From assembly GCA_017614995.1 (NCBI GenBank), contig JAGAAX010000023.1:33953-97952 (forward strand): 64,000 nucleotides of DNA, written 5' to 3'. The number at the start of each line of letters is the position of its first letter. Position 1 is the first letter of the stretch. Positions 42,136 to 51,311 of this stretch are shown piece after piece. The notes under the pieces are model-generated. The model ran no database searches. It saw only the letters and a list, made by a program, of their open reading frames with translations, and had not been told where the DNA came from. Both the position numbers and the translations under genes were made by a program. This DNA comes from Spirochaetaceae bacterium. Lineage in GTDB: Bacteria > Spirochaetota > Spirochaetia > Treponematales > Treponemataceae.

Positions 42136-43779
42136 TTATTCCAGTCCCAGCACTTCTTTTCTGTACTTTGTACCGATTTCAGTAAGCTTGAATTTCTGTA
42201 TTTTGCCGCTGCCCGTCATAGGGAATGTATCCATAAACATGATGAGCTGCGGCCATTTGAATTTAGATATCTTGCCACGGCAATATTCGATTACGTCCTC
42301 TTCTTTGAGAGTCTTGCCTTCATGCAGAATAATGAAAGCACCTGTAATCTCGCCGTATTTTTTGTCTTTTACAGCGGCAACCTGAATATCCTTAATTTCA
42401 GGCATCTGAATCAAGAATTCTTCGATTTCACGCGGATAGATGTTCTCACCACCGCGGATAATCATGTCTTTGATTCGGCCAGTAATCTTGAAATTACCGT
42501 TCTCGTCTTTTACGCCGAGGTCGCCGGAATGGAGGTAGCCGTTCTTGTCGATGGTTTCAGCTGTAGCTTCAGGCATCTTGTAATAGCCCTTCATGACATT
42601 CCAGCCTTTACAGCACATTTCGCCCTGTACACCGACCGGACATTCTTTGCCTGTTTCAGGATCAAGAACCTTTACGTCAATTCCCTCAAAGGCGTCACCA
42701 ACAGTTGTTGCTTTTACCTCAACGCTGTCGTTCCAGTGGCTTTGTGTCATTCCGGGGCTTGATTCTGTCAAGCCGTAAACCGAAGTGATTTCAGGCATGT
42801 GCATTTTCTCAATTACGGTTTTCATCAATTCAACAGGAACACCTGAACCAGCCATAATACCGGTTCTAAGCGAAGTCAAATCAAACATGTTGAACATCGG
42901 GTGGTTAAGTTCCGCGATGAACATTGTAGGAACGCCGTAAAGCGAAGTACATTTTTCCTTCTGAATTGAAGCAAGTGCAACAAGCGGGTCAAAGCTTTCA
43001 AGAAGAACGTGTGTTCCGCCATGAGTAAGAACAGCCATAACGCCGAGAACAATGCCGAAACAGTGAAAAAGCGGCACCAAAAGACACAGGCGGTCATTTG
43101 CAGTGTAGCGCATTCGTTCACCGATGATAAAACCGTCGTTGATGATGTTGTGGCTTGAAAGCATAACGCCTTTAGGAAAGCCGGTTGTACCAGATGTGTA
43201 CTGCATGTTAACAACATCGTGACAGTTTGCCTCAGCTTCAATTTTGCGTACTTCGTTTATATCAACGTGCTGACCCAAAAGCAGAAGCTCAGGTGTTGAA
43301 TAAAGACCACGGTATTTCTCAGGTCCCATAAATACAACATTCTTCAAATACGGGAACCTTTCAGATTTAAGGCAGCCGCGCTCGTAAGTATCAAGCTCAG
43401 GAACAAGTTCCTTAATCATCTGTACATAATTTGAGTCTTTAACACCGTCTGTAAGGCAGAGCGTTGAAAGATCAGACTGCTTTACAAGGTATTCAAGCTC
43501 ATGAAGCTTATAGCTTGTATTTACCGTAACAGCAATTGCGTTAAGGCGGGCACATGCAAACATGTATGTAAGCCAGTCAGGCACGTTTGTAGCCCAAATG
43601 CCTACTTTATCGCCTTTGCGGACGCCCAAAGCGTAAAGACCGCAGGCAAGGTCGTCTACACGCTTGTTGAATTCGCCATAAGTAAAACGCAGGTCACGGT
43701 CTGCATAGACCATAAATTCCTGCTCAGGGTTTTCTTTTGTTTTTTGATGTAATAACTGGTTCAGTGTAACTTCAAACAT
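42136..43779 (-). CDS. AMP-forming acyl-CoA ligase, FadD-like, copy 3
   Basis: A 547-residue ANL ligase of a different branch from copies 1 and 2, with the canonical [21 protein letters not shown]-loop, [10 protein letters not shown], and [16 protein letters not shown]. The catalytic Lys lies in [12 protein letters not shown]. It resembles medium-chain / FadD-type acyl-CoA synthetases, so fatty acids of medium length are likely substrates. It follows an XRE-cupin gene by 10 bp and precedes another by 15 bp, in one tight leftward operon. Confidence 0.87.
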   Translation of the reverse strand: MFEVTLNQLLHQKTKENPEQEFMVYADRDLRFTYGEFNKRVDDLACGLYALGVRKGDKVGIWATNVPDWLTYMFACARLNAIAVTVNTSYKLHELEYLVKQSDLSTLCLTDGVKDSNYVQMIKELVPELDTYERGCLKSERFPYLKNVVFMGPEKYRGLYSTPELLLLGQHVDINEVRKIEAEANCHDVVNMQYTSGTTGFPKGVMLSSHNIINDGFIIGERMRYTANDRLCLLVPLFHCFGIVLGVMAVLTHGGTHVLLESFDPLVALASIQKEKCTSLYGVPTMFIAELNHPMFNMFDLTSLRTGIMAGSGVPVELMKTVIEKMHMPEITSVYGLTESSPGMTQSHWNDSVEVKATTVGDAFEGIDVKVLDPETGKECPVGVQGEMCCKGWNVMKGYYKMPEATAETIDKNGYLHSGDLGVKDENGNFKITGRIKDMIIRGGENIYPREIEEFLIQMPEIKDIQVAAVKDKKYGEITGAFIILHEGKTLKEEDVIEYCRGKISKFKWPQLIMFMDTFPMTGSGKIQKFKLTEIGTKYRKEVLGLE

Positions 43780-43789
43780 TCTAAGTTCC

Positions 43790-44374
43790 TTATGCCGGCG
43801 TATAAACTACAGCAAGAATTTTTGCCGGTTTTTCACCTTTAGAATGAAGGTGATGAGCGACAATTGAATCGTAATAAATGCTGTCGCCTTCAGAAAGCTC
43901 GTATTTGTCTTTGCCGTAAATAACTTCGATGTTTCCGTTCAAAACGTAGATAAATTCCTCGCCTTCGTGTGTTGAAAGCTTGACGTCTTCGCCAGACGGC
44001 GGAAAAACGTCGATGATGAACGGATCCATGTGACGGTCGGCTTTGTTCTGAGCCAGTGAGTAAAAGTCCAAATCCGAAGATTTGGCATTGTCGCGCTCTG
44101 AAAAGCGTGTAACGTTCTCTGCGTCTTTTTTATCGTTTTTGCGCACAAGTACAGGTCCTAAATCCTGCTGGTCATCCATAAAAGTGCCGAGCCTTACGCC
44201 GAGCACGCGCGCAATCTTGATTAGAGGAGTTAGTCCCGGAATTAGTTCGCCGTCTTCAATGCTTTTAATGCTACTTACTGATAGATTTGTTCTTTCGCTC
44301 ACATCGTCAATGCTGAGTTTGCGGCTTTCGCGGACGAGCTTAACTTTTGCTCCGATTCTGTTTTTTTCAGACAT
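43790..44374 (-). CDS. XRE-family regulator with cupin domain, copy 3
   Basis: A 194-residue regulator with a classic XRE helix-turn-helix at about residues 8-62 ([21 protein letters not shown]) and a C-terminal cupin ([12 protein letters not shown] and [14 protein letters not shown]). It is the most divergent of the three. The ATG at 44374 is chosen because AGAGGTG lies just upstream; a GTG two codons earlier overlaps that site. It is the first gene of the ligase/regulator series and follows the 2-oxoacid oxidoreductase genes after a strong hairpin. Confidence 0.85.
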   Translation of the reverse strand: MSEKNRIGAKVKLVRESRKLSIDDVSERTNLSVSSIKSIEDGELIPGLTPLIKIARVLGVRLGTFMDDQQDLGPVLVRKNDKKDAENVTRFSERDNAKSSDLDFYSLAQNKADRHMDPFIIDVFPPSGEDVKLSTHEGEEFIYVLNGNIEVIYGKDKYELSEGDSIYYDSIVAHHLHSKGEKPAKILAVVYTPA

Positions 44375-44405
44375 AAACACCTCTTTTGTTTATAAAACTT
44401 ATTTT

Positions 44406-44434
44406 AGGCGGTCTAAAGCACCTTTAGACCGCCT
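44406..44434 (-). terminator. 13-bp perfect hairpin after the oxidoreductase operon
   Basis: AGGCGGTCTAAAG (44406-44418) and CTTTAGACCGCCT (44422-44434) form a perfect stem with a 3-nt loop, 18 bp after the leftward stop at 44452. On that strand it is followed by AAAATAAG and not a U-tract, so it may be an inefficient terminator or an RNA-processing or stability element. Confidence 0.55.
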
Positions 44435-44451
44435 GTGATTCTTTTTCAGAC

Positions 44452-45003
44452 TTATTTGATTTCGTAGTCCATCTTATAAGCTGTTTCGATTGTGGCAATA
44501 TTAATCGGGTTAAACTTCTTGTTGCGTGCTGAAATTGCTTCATCAAGCGCATATTCAAAAGGCTTAACGCCACTTACCATGCCCGGAATAACTTTTGCAA
44601 GACAGCCGAGCACAACCATGTTTGCACCGCGCGCATTGTTGCACTTTTCCGCAATTTCATTTGCAGGAAGAGCGATGCTCTTAATGTCTTTTCTTGACGG
44701 TTTTGAATCAATCAAAGATGAGTTGTAAATCAAAAGACCGCCGGCCTTAATCATCGGCTCGAATTTTGTCATTGAAGGCTTGTTGAGAGCTACAACAACG
44801 TCCGGCTTTTCGATAACAGGCGAAGCAACTTCATCGTCAGAAACGATAACAGAACAGTTTGCTGTTCCGCCGCGCATTTCTGCACCATAAGAAGGAATAT
44901 GCGAAACATATTTGTCTTCGCTCATACCGGCAAGGGCGAGGATTTTACCAGCAAGGATAACACCCTGACCGCCGAATCCGGCAAAAATAATTTCTGTAGT
45001 CAT
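44452..45003 (-). CDS. 2-oxoacid:ferredoxin oxidoreductase, gamma subunit
   Basis: A 183-residue gamma subunit: FAGFGGQGVILAGKILALAG at the N-terminus is the CoA-contacting signature of this family. It forms an alpha-beta-gamma-delta complex with the three subunits encoded upstream, oxidising a 2-oxoacid to acyl-CoA and CO2 while reducing ferredoxin, or running in reverse as a reductive carboxylase. GGAGAAC precedes the ATG. It is last in the operon, 11 bp after the beta gene. Confidence 0.92.
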   Translation of the reverse strand: MTTEIIFAGFGGQGVILAGKILALAGMSEDKYVSHIPSYGAEMRGGTANCSVIVSDDEVASPVIEKPDVVVALNKPSMTKFEPMIKAGGLLIYNSSLIDSKPSRKDIKSIALPANEIAEKCNNARGANMVVLGCLAKVIPGMVSGVKPFEYALDEAISARNKKFNPINIATIETAYKMDYEIK

Positions 45004-45014
45004 TTCTGTTCTCC

Positions 45015-45803
45015 TTACTTGTTTACTACACCGGCTTTTGGCTGCGCGGCTTCTGGAATAACCCCGCCCGGAATATCGCGGAGCACTCCGAGAGGATAAT
45101 ACGGTTCCATTGCGTCTCTTACCCAGTCTGCGGCTGTTGTAGGTTCAACACCCCAGTTTGTCGGACACATTGAAAGGATTTCTACAAATGAGTAGCCCTT
45201 GCCTTCACGCTGATATGTCAAAGCCTTTTTGATTGCGGCTTTTGTCTGATTGATGTGCTTAACGTCGTAGACGGCACAGCGCTCAATATATTTTGGCTCA
45301 ACCAAAGTATTCAAAAGCTCTGCGGCGCGGATTGGGTAACCTACATCATCAGCATTTCTTCCGAACGGTGTAGTCTTTGTAACCTGACCGACCAAAGAAG
45401 TTGGTGCCATCTGACCGCCTGTCATACCGTAAATTGCGTTGTTGATAAAGATAACGCTGATGTTCTCGCCGCGGTTTGCAGCATGAACTGTTTCGCCTGT
45501 ACCGATTGCAAGAAGGTCACCGTCGCCCTGATAGCAGATAACAGTCTTGTCTTTCTGTACACGCTTCATACCTGTTGAAACAGCAGGAGCGCGTCCATGA
45601 GCGGCTTCTACAGAGTCAACATCAAGATAGTTGTATGCAAAAACAGCGCAGCCAACTGGAGCAACAAGAAGAACATCTTCCTGAATGCCCATTTCGTCAA
45701 TAACTTGTGCAATAAGCTTATGAACGATTCCATGACCACAACCTGCACAGTAGTGTGTCTTTACGTTCTTCATTGATTTAGGAAATGAATATATCTTAGA
45801 CAT
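45015..45803 (-). CDS. 2-oxoacid:ferredoxin oxidoreductase, TPP-binding beta subunit
   Basis: A 262-residue thiamine-diphosphate subunit. YCAGCGHGIVHK near residue 19 and the TPP/Mg2+ motif GDGDLLAIGTGE...FINNAIYGMTGGQ (about 92-130) are visible. The subunit has no ferredoxin cysteine cluster, which fits the four-subunit form with a separate delta chain. The exact 2-oxoacid (2-oxoisovalerate or 2-oxoglutarate) cannot be decided, but neighbouring branched/medium-chain ligases favour a branched-chain substrate. Its start overlaps the alpha gene by 8 bp. Confidence 0.92.
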   Translation of the reverse strand: MSKIYSFPKSMKNVKTHYCAGCGHGIVHKLIAQVIDEMGIQEDVLLVAPVGCAVFAYNYLDVDSVEAAHGRAPAVSTGMKRVQKDKTVICYQGDGDLLAIGTGETVHAANRGENISVIFINNAIYGMTGGQMAPTSLVGQVTKTTPFGRNADDVGYPIRAAELLNTLVEPKYIERCAVYDVKHINQTKAAIKKALTYQREGKGYSFVEILSMCPTNWGVEPTTAADWVRDAMEPYYPLGVLRDIPGGVIPEAAQPKAGVVNK

Positions 45804-46854
45804 AACTTTTAACCTTCTCTAAAATAACATCGAGCTTCGGAATAATTCCGCCTGGTTCGCCGTAGAAATCACATTCAGACTTTTTCTTGCCAGAGTACAG
45901 GCGTACGTCCTGGGCAAACTGACCCATGCTCATTTCTACTGTCAAAACTTTCTTTGCTTTCTCACAAGCTGCTTCGAGAGCGTCTTCTGGGAAAGGCCAC
46001 AATGTAATCGGTCTGAAAAGACCTGCCTTAATGCCCTGCTCGCGGAGAACCTTTACAGCTTTTTTGCATACGCGGGCGCATGTACCATAGCCGCAAAGAA
46101 CGACATCAGCATCATCGCACATAAAGTTTTCGTATTTAACTTCGTTTTCAGCAATTGCCTTGTAGTTTGCAAAAAGCTCGTTCTTAACGTGGTCGTTAAG
46201 CTGAACATCGTTTGCAAGTCTAAGAGAAGCTATGATGTGAGCATCTCTGTCTTTTGTCTTGCCTGTCAAAGCCCATGGTTTTGCAGGAAGTTCTTTCAAT
46301 GGTTCAGGAAGAACGCAAGGTTCAGCCATCTGTCCGAGGTAGCCGTCACCGAGAAGCATTACAACAACGCGGTATTTATCAGCAATTTCAAAAGCCTTTA
46401 CTGTGTAGTCGGCAAGTTCCTGTACAGTGCCAGGTGCTAAAACTACAACGTGATAGTCGCCGTTTCCGCCGCCGCGTGTAGCCTGAAAATAGTCGCCCTG
46501 TGCACCGGCAATGTTGCCCAAACCAGGGCCGCCGCGCATCATATTGACGATAACAGCAGGAAGCTGTGCGCCGCTCAAATAAGAGATTCCTTCCTGTTTA
46601 AGAGAAATTCCAGGAGAAGAAGATGAAGTCATTACGCGTGCACCTGCAGCAGATGCGCCCATAACCATGTTGATTGCAGCGAGTTCAGATTCAGCCTGCA
46701 AAAAAGTTCCGCCAACTTCAGGCATTCTTTTTGAAAGATAAGCCGGAATTTCATTCTGCGGAGTAATTGGATAAGCGAAGTAATAGCGGCAGCCAGAAAG
46801 AACAGCAGCTTCGCCGATTGCTTCGTTTCCTTTCATCAATATTTTCTTGCTCAT
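45796..46854 (-). CDS. vorB: 2-oxoacid:ferredoxin oxidoreductase, alpha subunit (VorB-type)
   Basis: A 352-residue alpha subunit. MKGNEAIGEAAVLSGC then YFAYPITPQNEIP is the start of the pyrimidine-binding domain; TSSSSPGISLKQEG is the substrate-loop region. A C-terminal transketolase-type domain begins at about residue 245. The pattern resembles proteins called 3-methyl-2-oxobutanoate dehydrogenase subunit VorB, so 2-oxoisovalerate is a reasonable substrate, with 2-oxoglutarate the alternative. It follows the ferredoxin gene by 18 bp. Confidence 0.9.
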   Translation of the reverse strand: MSKKILMKGNEAIGEAAVLSGCRYYFAYPITPQNEIPAYLSKRMPEVGGTFLQAESELAAINMVMGASAAGARVMTSSSSPGISLKQEGISYLSGAQLPAVIVNMMRGGPGLGNIAGAQGDYFQATRGGGNGDYHVVVLAPGTVQELADYTVKAFEIADKYRVVVMLLGDGYLGQMAEPCVLPEPLKELPAKPWALTGKTKDRDAHIIASLRLANDVQLNDHVKNELFANYKAIAENEVKYENFMCDDADVVLCGYGTCARVCKKAVKVLREQGIKAGLFRPITLWPFPEDALEAACEKAKKVLTVEMSMGQFAQDVRLYSGKKKSECDFYGEPGGIIPKLDVILEKVKSYV

Positions 46855-46872
46855 AGTATCTACCCTACGTCC

Positions 46873-47082
46873 TTAATTTTTTTCGATTTCAATAGCGCAG
46901 TCAGGACACATAGTTGCACAGAAAGTACATGCTATACACGAACCTTCATCGCTACAGACAGGATAATGCACACCCTGACCGTTTGTGTCTTTTGACATTT
47001 CAAGAATCTTCTTGGGGCAAGCACGAATACAAAGACCGCAACCCTTACACTTTTCTACGTTAATAATTGGCTTTCCTGCCAT
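46873..47082 (-). CDS. 2-oxoacid:ferredoxin oxidoreductase, 2x[4Fe-4S] delta subunit
   Basis: A 69-residue ferredoxin-type chain with CKGCGLCIRACPKK and CIACTFCATMCPDC, each giving a [4Fe-4S] cluster (CxxCxxCxxxCP). It takes electrons from the TPP centre and passes them to free ferredoxin. The ATG at 47082 has GGGAGG 7 nt upstream; the open frame further up is untranslated leader. It is first of the four-gene operon. Confidence 0.93.
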   Translation of the reverse strand: MAGKPIINVEKCKGCGLCIRACPKKILEMSKDTNGQGVHYPVCSDEGSCIACTFCATMCPDCAIEIEKN

Positions 47083-47160
47083 GTATAAACCTCCCTTAAG
47101 AGATGATAATAAGAATATATTGGAAAAAAATATATTATTCAATTGGTTAAGCGCAATTTT

Positions 47161-47197
47161 CTTCAGTTTTACTAAAGTTTTTCTAGTAAAACTGAAG
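47161..47197. promoter_or_regulatory. 14-bp perfect inverted repeat between divergent genes
   Basis: CTTCAGTTTTACTA (47161-47174) and TAGTAAAACTGAAG (47184-47197) enclose a 9-nt loop. The site lies 79 bp upstream of the oxidoreductase operon and about 106 bp upstream of the DtxR-type gene. It could be an operator for either divergent unit or a leader hairpin. On the rightward strand it is followed by TTTTTAC. Confidence 0.5.
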
Positions 47198-47302
47198 TTT
47201 TTACATTATAAAGCCATGTAAAGTCTGTATAGTTTGCAAATTTGGGCGGATTATGTTAAGCTGTGTTCATATCTGACACTGGCACTATAAAGAGGACAGA
47301 TT

Positions 47303-47680
47303 ATGAAAATTTTGGAATCTGCTGAAGATTATCTTGAATCAATTCTCATGCTTAAAGAAAAAAACGGCTACGTCCGCTCTATAGATGTTGCGACAGAATT
47401 AGGCGTAACAAGACCAAGCGTAAGTTACGCCATGAAGCGCCTGCGCGAGAACAACTACATTCTTTTTGACGAATCTGACCGCATTTCGCTGACAGAGAAA
47501 GGGCTTGAAATTGCAGAAAGAATTTACACGCGCCACAAAGTTTTGACAAAAATTCTCGTAAACCTCGGTGTAGACGAAAAAACAGCGCGCCAAGACGCCT
47601 GCAAAATCGAACACGACATAAGCCAGGAATCATTTGACGCGCTGCTCAAGCATCTGTACAAATATTCTGATGAAAAATAG
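47303..47680 (+). CDS. DtxR/MntR-family metal-dependent regulator
   Basis: A 125-residue regulator. A winged helix at about residues 5-65 (EDYLESILMLKEKNGYVRSIDVATELGVTRPSVSYAMKRL region) is followed by the helical metal-binding/dimerisation domain with CKIEHDIS near residue 100. The C-terminal SH3-like domain of longer DtxR proteins is absent, as in MntR-size members. It should sense Mn2+ or Fe2+ and repress metal uptake genes; none is adjacent. GAGGACAG precedes the ATG. Confidence 0.88.
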   Translation: MKILESAEDYLESILMLKEKNGYVRSIDVATELGVTRPSVSYAMKRLRENNYILFDESDRISLTEKGLEIAERIYTRHKVLTKILVNLGVDEKTARQDACKIEHDISQESFDALLKHLYKYSDEK

Positions 47681-47691
47681 CTAAGACCGAG

Positions 47692-49380
47692 TTACTTCAG
47701 CTTAGAAGTGCGCACAAGCCAGATACGGCCTGAAGCGAAGCCCCACTTTTCAGCAAGATAGCTGTCAAGCTTTACAGCACAATCGTAAAAAGCCTTGCCT
47801 TCAGTTTCAATTACATAATTTACAAGATCTGGGCACTTTTCGCCTATTGTGCGTTTTGTAGCCAGAACTTTTGTAAAGTAATCGGCAACCTCGCTTAACT
47901 GCTGCTGCAAGAGATAGGCCATAAATTCGTTTTCTATAAGATAAGTATCTTTAATGTCATAATTGAGCGAAGGCGTAACGCTGAAATATTTTAGCAGGAA
48001 TTCAAGGCTTGTTCTGTCGCACTGCGCATAGACATTTGAAACTTCGTGTCTGAAATCAGAATTTGTAAAATATATGCAGTGCAAACCTTCATGGGCTATA
48101 AATTTCCATCTAAGATAATTGCTTGATTCTTGAGAAATTGAAAGCAGAGCGCCAAGCCCCGCGCTGTAAGAGCCGTCGTTTCTTACGGTGATAATTCCAT
48201 GTCCTATAAGAATATCGCGGAGCATTATCTCATATTCGTTGAGCGGAAAATTGTTCTCTCTTGCAAGCTCAAAAAAGTTTGCAAGGCTTTCTGCGCGGTA
48301 GTCGTGGGCGTTAAAGCCATGCTGGTTTTTCATAACCGAATCAGAAACAAGCTTGCCTGTGTAGCCTGCTTTTTCTACAAAGAACGCAAGCCGCTTGAAC
48401 ATAAGGTCTTGAACCGCGTAGTTTTTCGTATCAAAAAACAGAATATTCGGAAACTGCTCCCATGAAAAAACCTCAAAATCAGCGCGCCGCCAAGCCGACT
48501 GCGGCCAGTTTGCAATAAGCCCCGGCTCTGCAACAATCGGAGCAAGCGGTGTCTCAACTGAAACAGGAAGAACCGGCTCATAGATTAAACCCTGAACAAG
48601 AGAACTTCCGTTTATAATAGAAGCAGTCTGCGGAGCTTCAGGCTTTTGAAGCAGAGACGGATAAAGCGTTATGTTTTTCTGGTGCGGCGCAATCTGAATG
48701 TCTATGCCGGTGCCGCCCACATTGAGCCGTACAATCTGTTTTGCGTATTTTGCTATAAGCACAGGGTCTTCTGTAAGCTGAACCGTAAGCTTCATAGCAG
48801 GGCGGCTGCTTATGTCTACGGGGCTTGTTATGCTGCCGGTTGTGCCGCCCTCTGCGCCAAAACCGTACCAAGGTGTACTTCCCTTTATAGACCAGCCGAT
48901 TCTTGCGTCTACAATTTCAGCAGATTCAACTTTTGCAGGCAAGTCTGAATAAACAAAAAAGCCCCGCACATTTTTGTCTTTCGGCACAGCCATAGAAACG
49001 CACAAGGTATTTTCAGCCGCCCCCGAAACAAAAGCGTGGCTTCCGAGCGTTTTTGCAAGCTTGAAAGGCGCGGTAAAATCTTCGTCAAAGAGCCAGCCCA
49101 AGCAGAATTTGGGCTGTTCGACAGTTCCCTTAACAAAAGAGATTTTTATTTCAATTGCCTTGCCGAAGCAAACCTTGTCGCTGCACTCGTCAAAGGCAAA
49201 GTACATGTAGCCCGAATTCTGCTTTTTAGTAATTTCAGCCGTTTCAGCATTTTTATTCAGTGCATAAAGAGGTATTTTTGCGGTGTCAGCCTGTGCAGAA
49301 AGAATGCTCGCTGTTTTTTTGGTGCATGAAAAGCAGAGCACAGTACAAAGGAATAAAACGGACATTTTTAATAATTTCAT
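47692..49380 (-). CDS. Putative zinc-metalloprotease-like lipoprotein
   Basis: A 562-residue lipoprotein: signal with LCFSC lipobox (Cys about residue 19). The N-terminal half (about 40-280) is beta-rich. The C-terminal half carries WKFIAHEGLHCIYF near residue 430, an HExxH zinc motif, with a Glu (LIENEFMAY) about 50 residues later that could be the third ligand. This suggests a gluzincin-type peptidase on the outer face of a membrane, but no family is recognised. SD AGAGG precedes the ATG. It converges with the DtxR-type gene (11 bp apart). Confidence 0.65.
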   Translation of the reverse strand: MKLLKMSVLFLCTVLCFSCTKKTASILSAQADTAKIPLYALNKNAETAEITKKQNSGYMYFAFDECSDKVCFGKAIEIKISFVKGTVEQPKFCLGWLFDEDFTAPFKLAKTLGSHAFVSGAAENTLCVSMAVPKDKNVRGFFVYSDLPAKVESAEIVDARIGWSIKGSTPWYGFGAEGGTTGSITSPVDISSRPAMKLTVQLTEDPVLIAKYAKQIVRLNVGGTGIDIQIAPHQKNITLYPSLLQKPEAPQTASIINGSSLVQGLIYEPVLPVSVETPLAPIVAEPGLIANWPQSAWRRADFEVFSWEQFPNILFFDTKNYAVQDLMFKRLAFFVEKAGYTGKLVSDSVMKNQHGFNAHDYRAESLANFFELARENNFPLNEYEIMLRDILIGHGIITVRNDGSYSAGLGALLSISQESSNYLRWKFIAHEGLHCIYFTNSDFRHEVSNVYAQCDRTSLEFLLKYFSVTPSLNYDIKDTYLIENEFMAYLLQQQLSEVADYFTKVLATKRTIGEKCPDLVNYVIETEGKAFYDCAVKLDSYLAEKWGFASGRIWLVRTSKLK

Positions 49381-49425
49381 AAAAACCTCTTTAAAAAATC
49401 ATGAAAAAAGAGCATATTTCATCAG

Positions 49426-49965
49426 ATGAAAACATTCAAGATTGCAGCCCTGCTTCCTCATGGGAACATTCAGACCAAACTTCACCTAGAGCAGAATGAA
49501 TTCTGCCGCAGAGCAGACATTATAAAAGCCGCGCCTTTTTTGTGCATTCTTGAAAAAACAGAAGCCGAAACTCCGAACAGCTTGATTTTATCCAAATATT
49601 CAGAGCTTTTTCAGTCTTTGCCCTCTGTTCCAGAATTTTCTCCATTAAAGATTGCGCATTTTAGAGCTTTTAGAAATCTTAATGATGAAATCTCTATAAA
49701 ATTATCGGAAGAAACATTCAAAGTTGGCAGTTTTTTATATAAGAGCGGCGAATTATTGTACGGTTCAGCAGAAATTAAGGCACGCGCCTCAAAAAGCGCA
49801 CCTTCTCTTCCGCTTCAGCTTGAAAATGATGTGCAAATCAAAAGCGAAGCGATTCCTCTCAAGGTTTTTCAGCTTGCAGTTTTTTCTATTAATGTGGCAG
49901 ACGGAAACACAGGCGGAAATCTAGTCACCTGGCAAGCCGAAGCCGCCAAGTGGATACGCTCTTAA
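49426..49965 (+). CDS. Unknown protein
   Basis: A 179-residue protein without recognised motifs. It begins MKTFKIAALLPHGNIQTKLH, with no clear signal peptide or membrane helix. There is no Shine-Dalgarno sequence before the ATG. It diverges from the metalloprotease-like lipoprotein gene and its last 4 bp overlap the end of the convergent AlbA_2 gene. The composition and codon use resemble the core genes of the window rather than the AT-rich defence operon. Confidence 0.55.
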   Translation: MKTFKIAALLPHGNIQTKLHLEQNEFCRRADIIKAAPFLCILEKTEAETPNSLILSKYSELFQSLPSVPEFSPLKIAHFRAFRNLNDEISIKLSEETFKVGSFLYKSGELLYGSAEIKARASKSAPSLPLQLENDVQIKSEAIPLKVFQLAVFSINVADGNTGGNLVTWQAEAAKWIRS

Positions 49966-51311
49966 GGTTTCTCAATAATTTCCCAGTGACCACCTTTGTC
50001 TCCGCCTATACGTAAAAGTTTTCCAGATTGTTTCAGTTTCTTTATATTTTTATCAATACCTTCAATAGAAAGACCAAGCTTATCTGCCATCTCTTGGCGG
50101 GTGATATTCGGATTTTCTTTTACAAGTTCCAAGATTTTCACTGTACTTTTCACTGTACTTTTCACTGTACTTTTCACTGTACTTTCATTTGTTACAGTGT
50201 CATTTACAGGCTCATTTGCCTTAAACATCATCATAATGTCATTAGGGTGCACAGTGTATTCAGGCTCAGAGATTCCGTATTCCTTACAAAGCCGGCAAAT
50301 CTTTTCTATGCCACGCCCCCAGCTTTCAATAAAACCGGCGCGGAAGAATGTGTTTGCAATATCTGGATTATGTGGCAAAGAACGGTGTTTCTGCATTAAA
50401 GTGTCAGCCGTCCAGTTTGCAGGAAAAACACAGTCATTGCTGATATAAAGCTTATCTTTGTACACGCTGATTTGAACCGGCACGCCGACAGAAAAATCCT
50501 GATGAATAAGCGCATTGAATACAGCTTCCCGCACAGCGTCTTTTGGAAAAGGGTAATGCTCAATTCTTGTAATGTTGTCATAGGAAATTTGAGCAGTCAG
50601 GTATTTTGTATAAAGCAAGTCGATTACCCTGTCAGCCTGAATCATGAGAGAACCATGAACTTCGTCCTGATAGCGCAAATCCGCGTCATTTTCAAAGAAG
50701 CCGATTTTCACAAAAGAGCCTGTTATCCATTTTTCTGGATTACGGTGGAACAACAAAACAGCAGCGCGTTTCAGCATTGTTCCGTCTAAAAGATTCAGTT
50801 TTTCAAGCAGTTCAAGAGTTGAAAGCTTCAAATCATCTTTGCTCATACGTCCGCTTCTGATTGCTTCGCGGTGAAAAATATCAAAGCTTTCTTTATCCAA
50901 ATCTTCAACACTAACGTTTTCAAGTGGAACAGAATCCCAATTTTTGCCCGTTTTCCGCAAAAGAAAATTGGTCAATGCCGAACCTTGCAAAAGCTGCTTT
51001 GTACTTCCGGTTCTATAGTGATACTCACCCTTGTAGTTCACAGGATAAGGATTTTCTTCAACAGTAATTTTGATAACATCAAGCCCGTTCTCATTCAGTA
51101 AGTCAACATCAACAATAAGCCCAAGAGCGTCTCGAACTTTATTTGGAATATCTTCCATCAACTTCTTTGAATCAGAAACTCCACAGACAGAACCGTCATC
51201 ACGCCTGCCGATATAAAGCGTTCCGCCCTGCGCATTCGCGAAGCCGCAAATCCATTTGAGATATTCATCACGCCATGATTCTTTGTATTCGATTAGCTGG
51301 GATTCGGACAT
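49962..51311 (-). CDS. AlbA_2 domain / RecG-related ATPase-like regulator
   Basis: A 449-residue protein. AlbA_2 (Schlafen-type, nucleic-acid-binding) domain at about residues 5-115 (YKESW; GGTLYIGRRDDG). A GHKL-like domain seen in RecG-related regulators follows at about 240-370 (REAVFNALIHQDFS and FIESWGRGIEKI). A repeat of four S-T-V-K units (about 376-395) leads to a C-terminal winged helix (ITRQEMADKLGLSIEGIDKNI). Such proteins are common in defence islands and often act as transcription regulators. It is last of the six-gene operon, with its ATG overlapping the HEPN stop by 1 bp. Confidence 0.8.
   Translation of the reverse strand: MSESQLIEYKESWRDEYLKWICGFANAQGGTLYIGRRDDGSVCGVSDSKKLMEDIPNKVRDALGLIVDVDLLNENGLDVIKITVEENPYPVNYKGEYHYRTGSTKQLLQGSALTNFLLRKTGKNWDSVPLENVSVEDLDKESFDIFHREAIRSGRMSKDDLKLSTLELLEKLNLLDGTMLKRAAVLLFHRNPEKWITGSFVKIGFFENDADLRYQDEVHGSLMIQADRVIDLLYTKYLTAQISYDNITRIEHYPFPKDAVREAVFNALIHQDFSVGVPVQISVYKDKLYISNDCVFPANWTADTLMQKHRSLPHNPDIANTFFRAGFIESWGRGIEKICRLCKEYGISEPEYTVHPNDIMMMFKANEPVNDTVTNESTVKSTVKSTVKSTVKILELVKENPNITRQEMADKLGLSIEGIDKNIKKLKQSGKLLRIGGDKGGHWEIIEKP
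50135..50182. repeat. 12-bp x 4 tandem repeat inside the AlbA_2 gene
   Basis: TTTTCACTGTAC is repeated four times without change (50135-50182), coding for four STVK-type units between two domains. A unit of 12 bp keeps the reading frame, so slipped-strand copy-number change would alter linker length only. Confidence 0.85.

Noticed and set aside
50135..50182. CRISPR-like repeats
   Set aside because: The units are 12 bp, contiguous and in frame, without spacers; it is a coding tandem repeat. No CRISPR array was found anywhere in the window.
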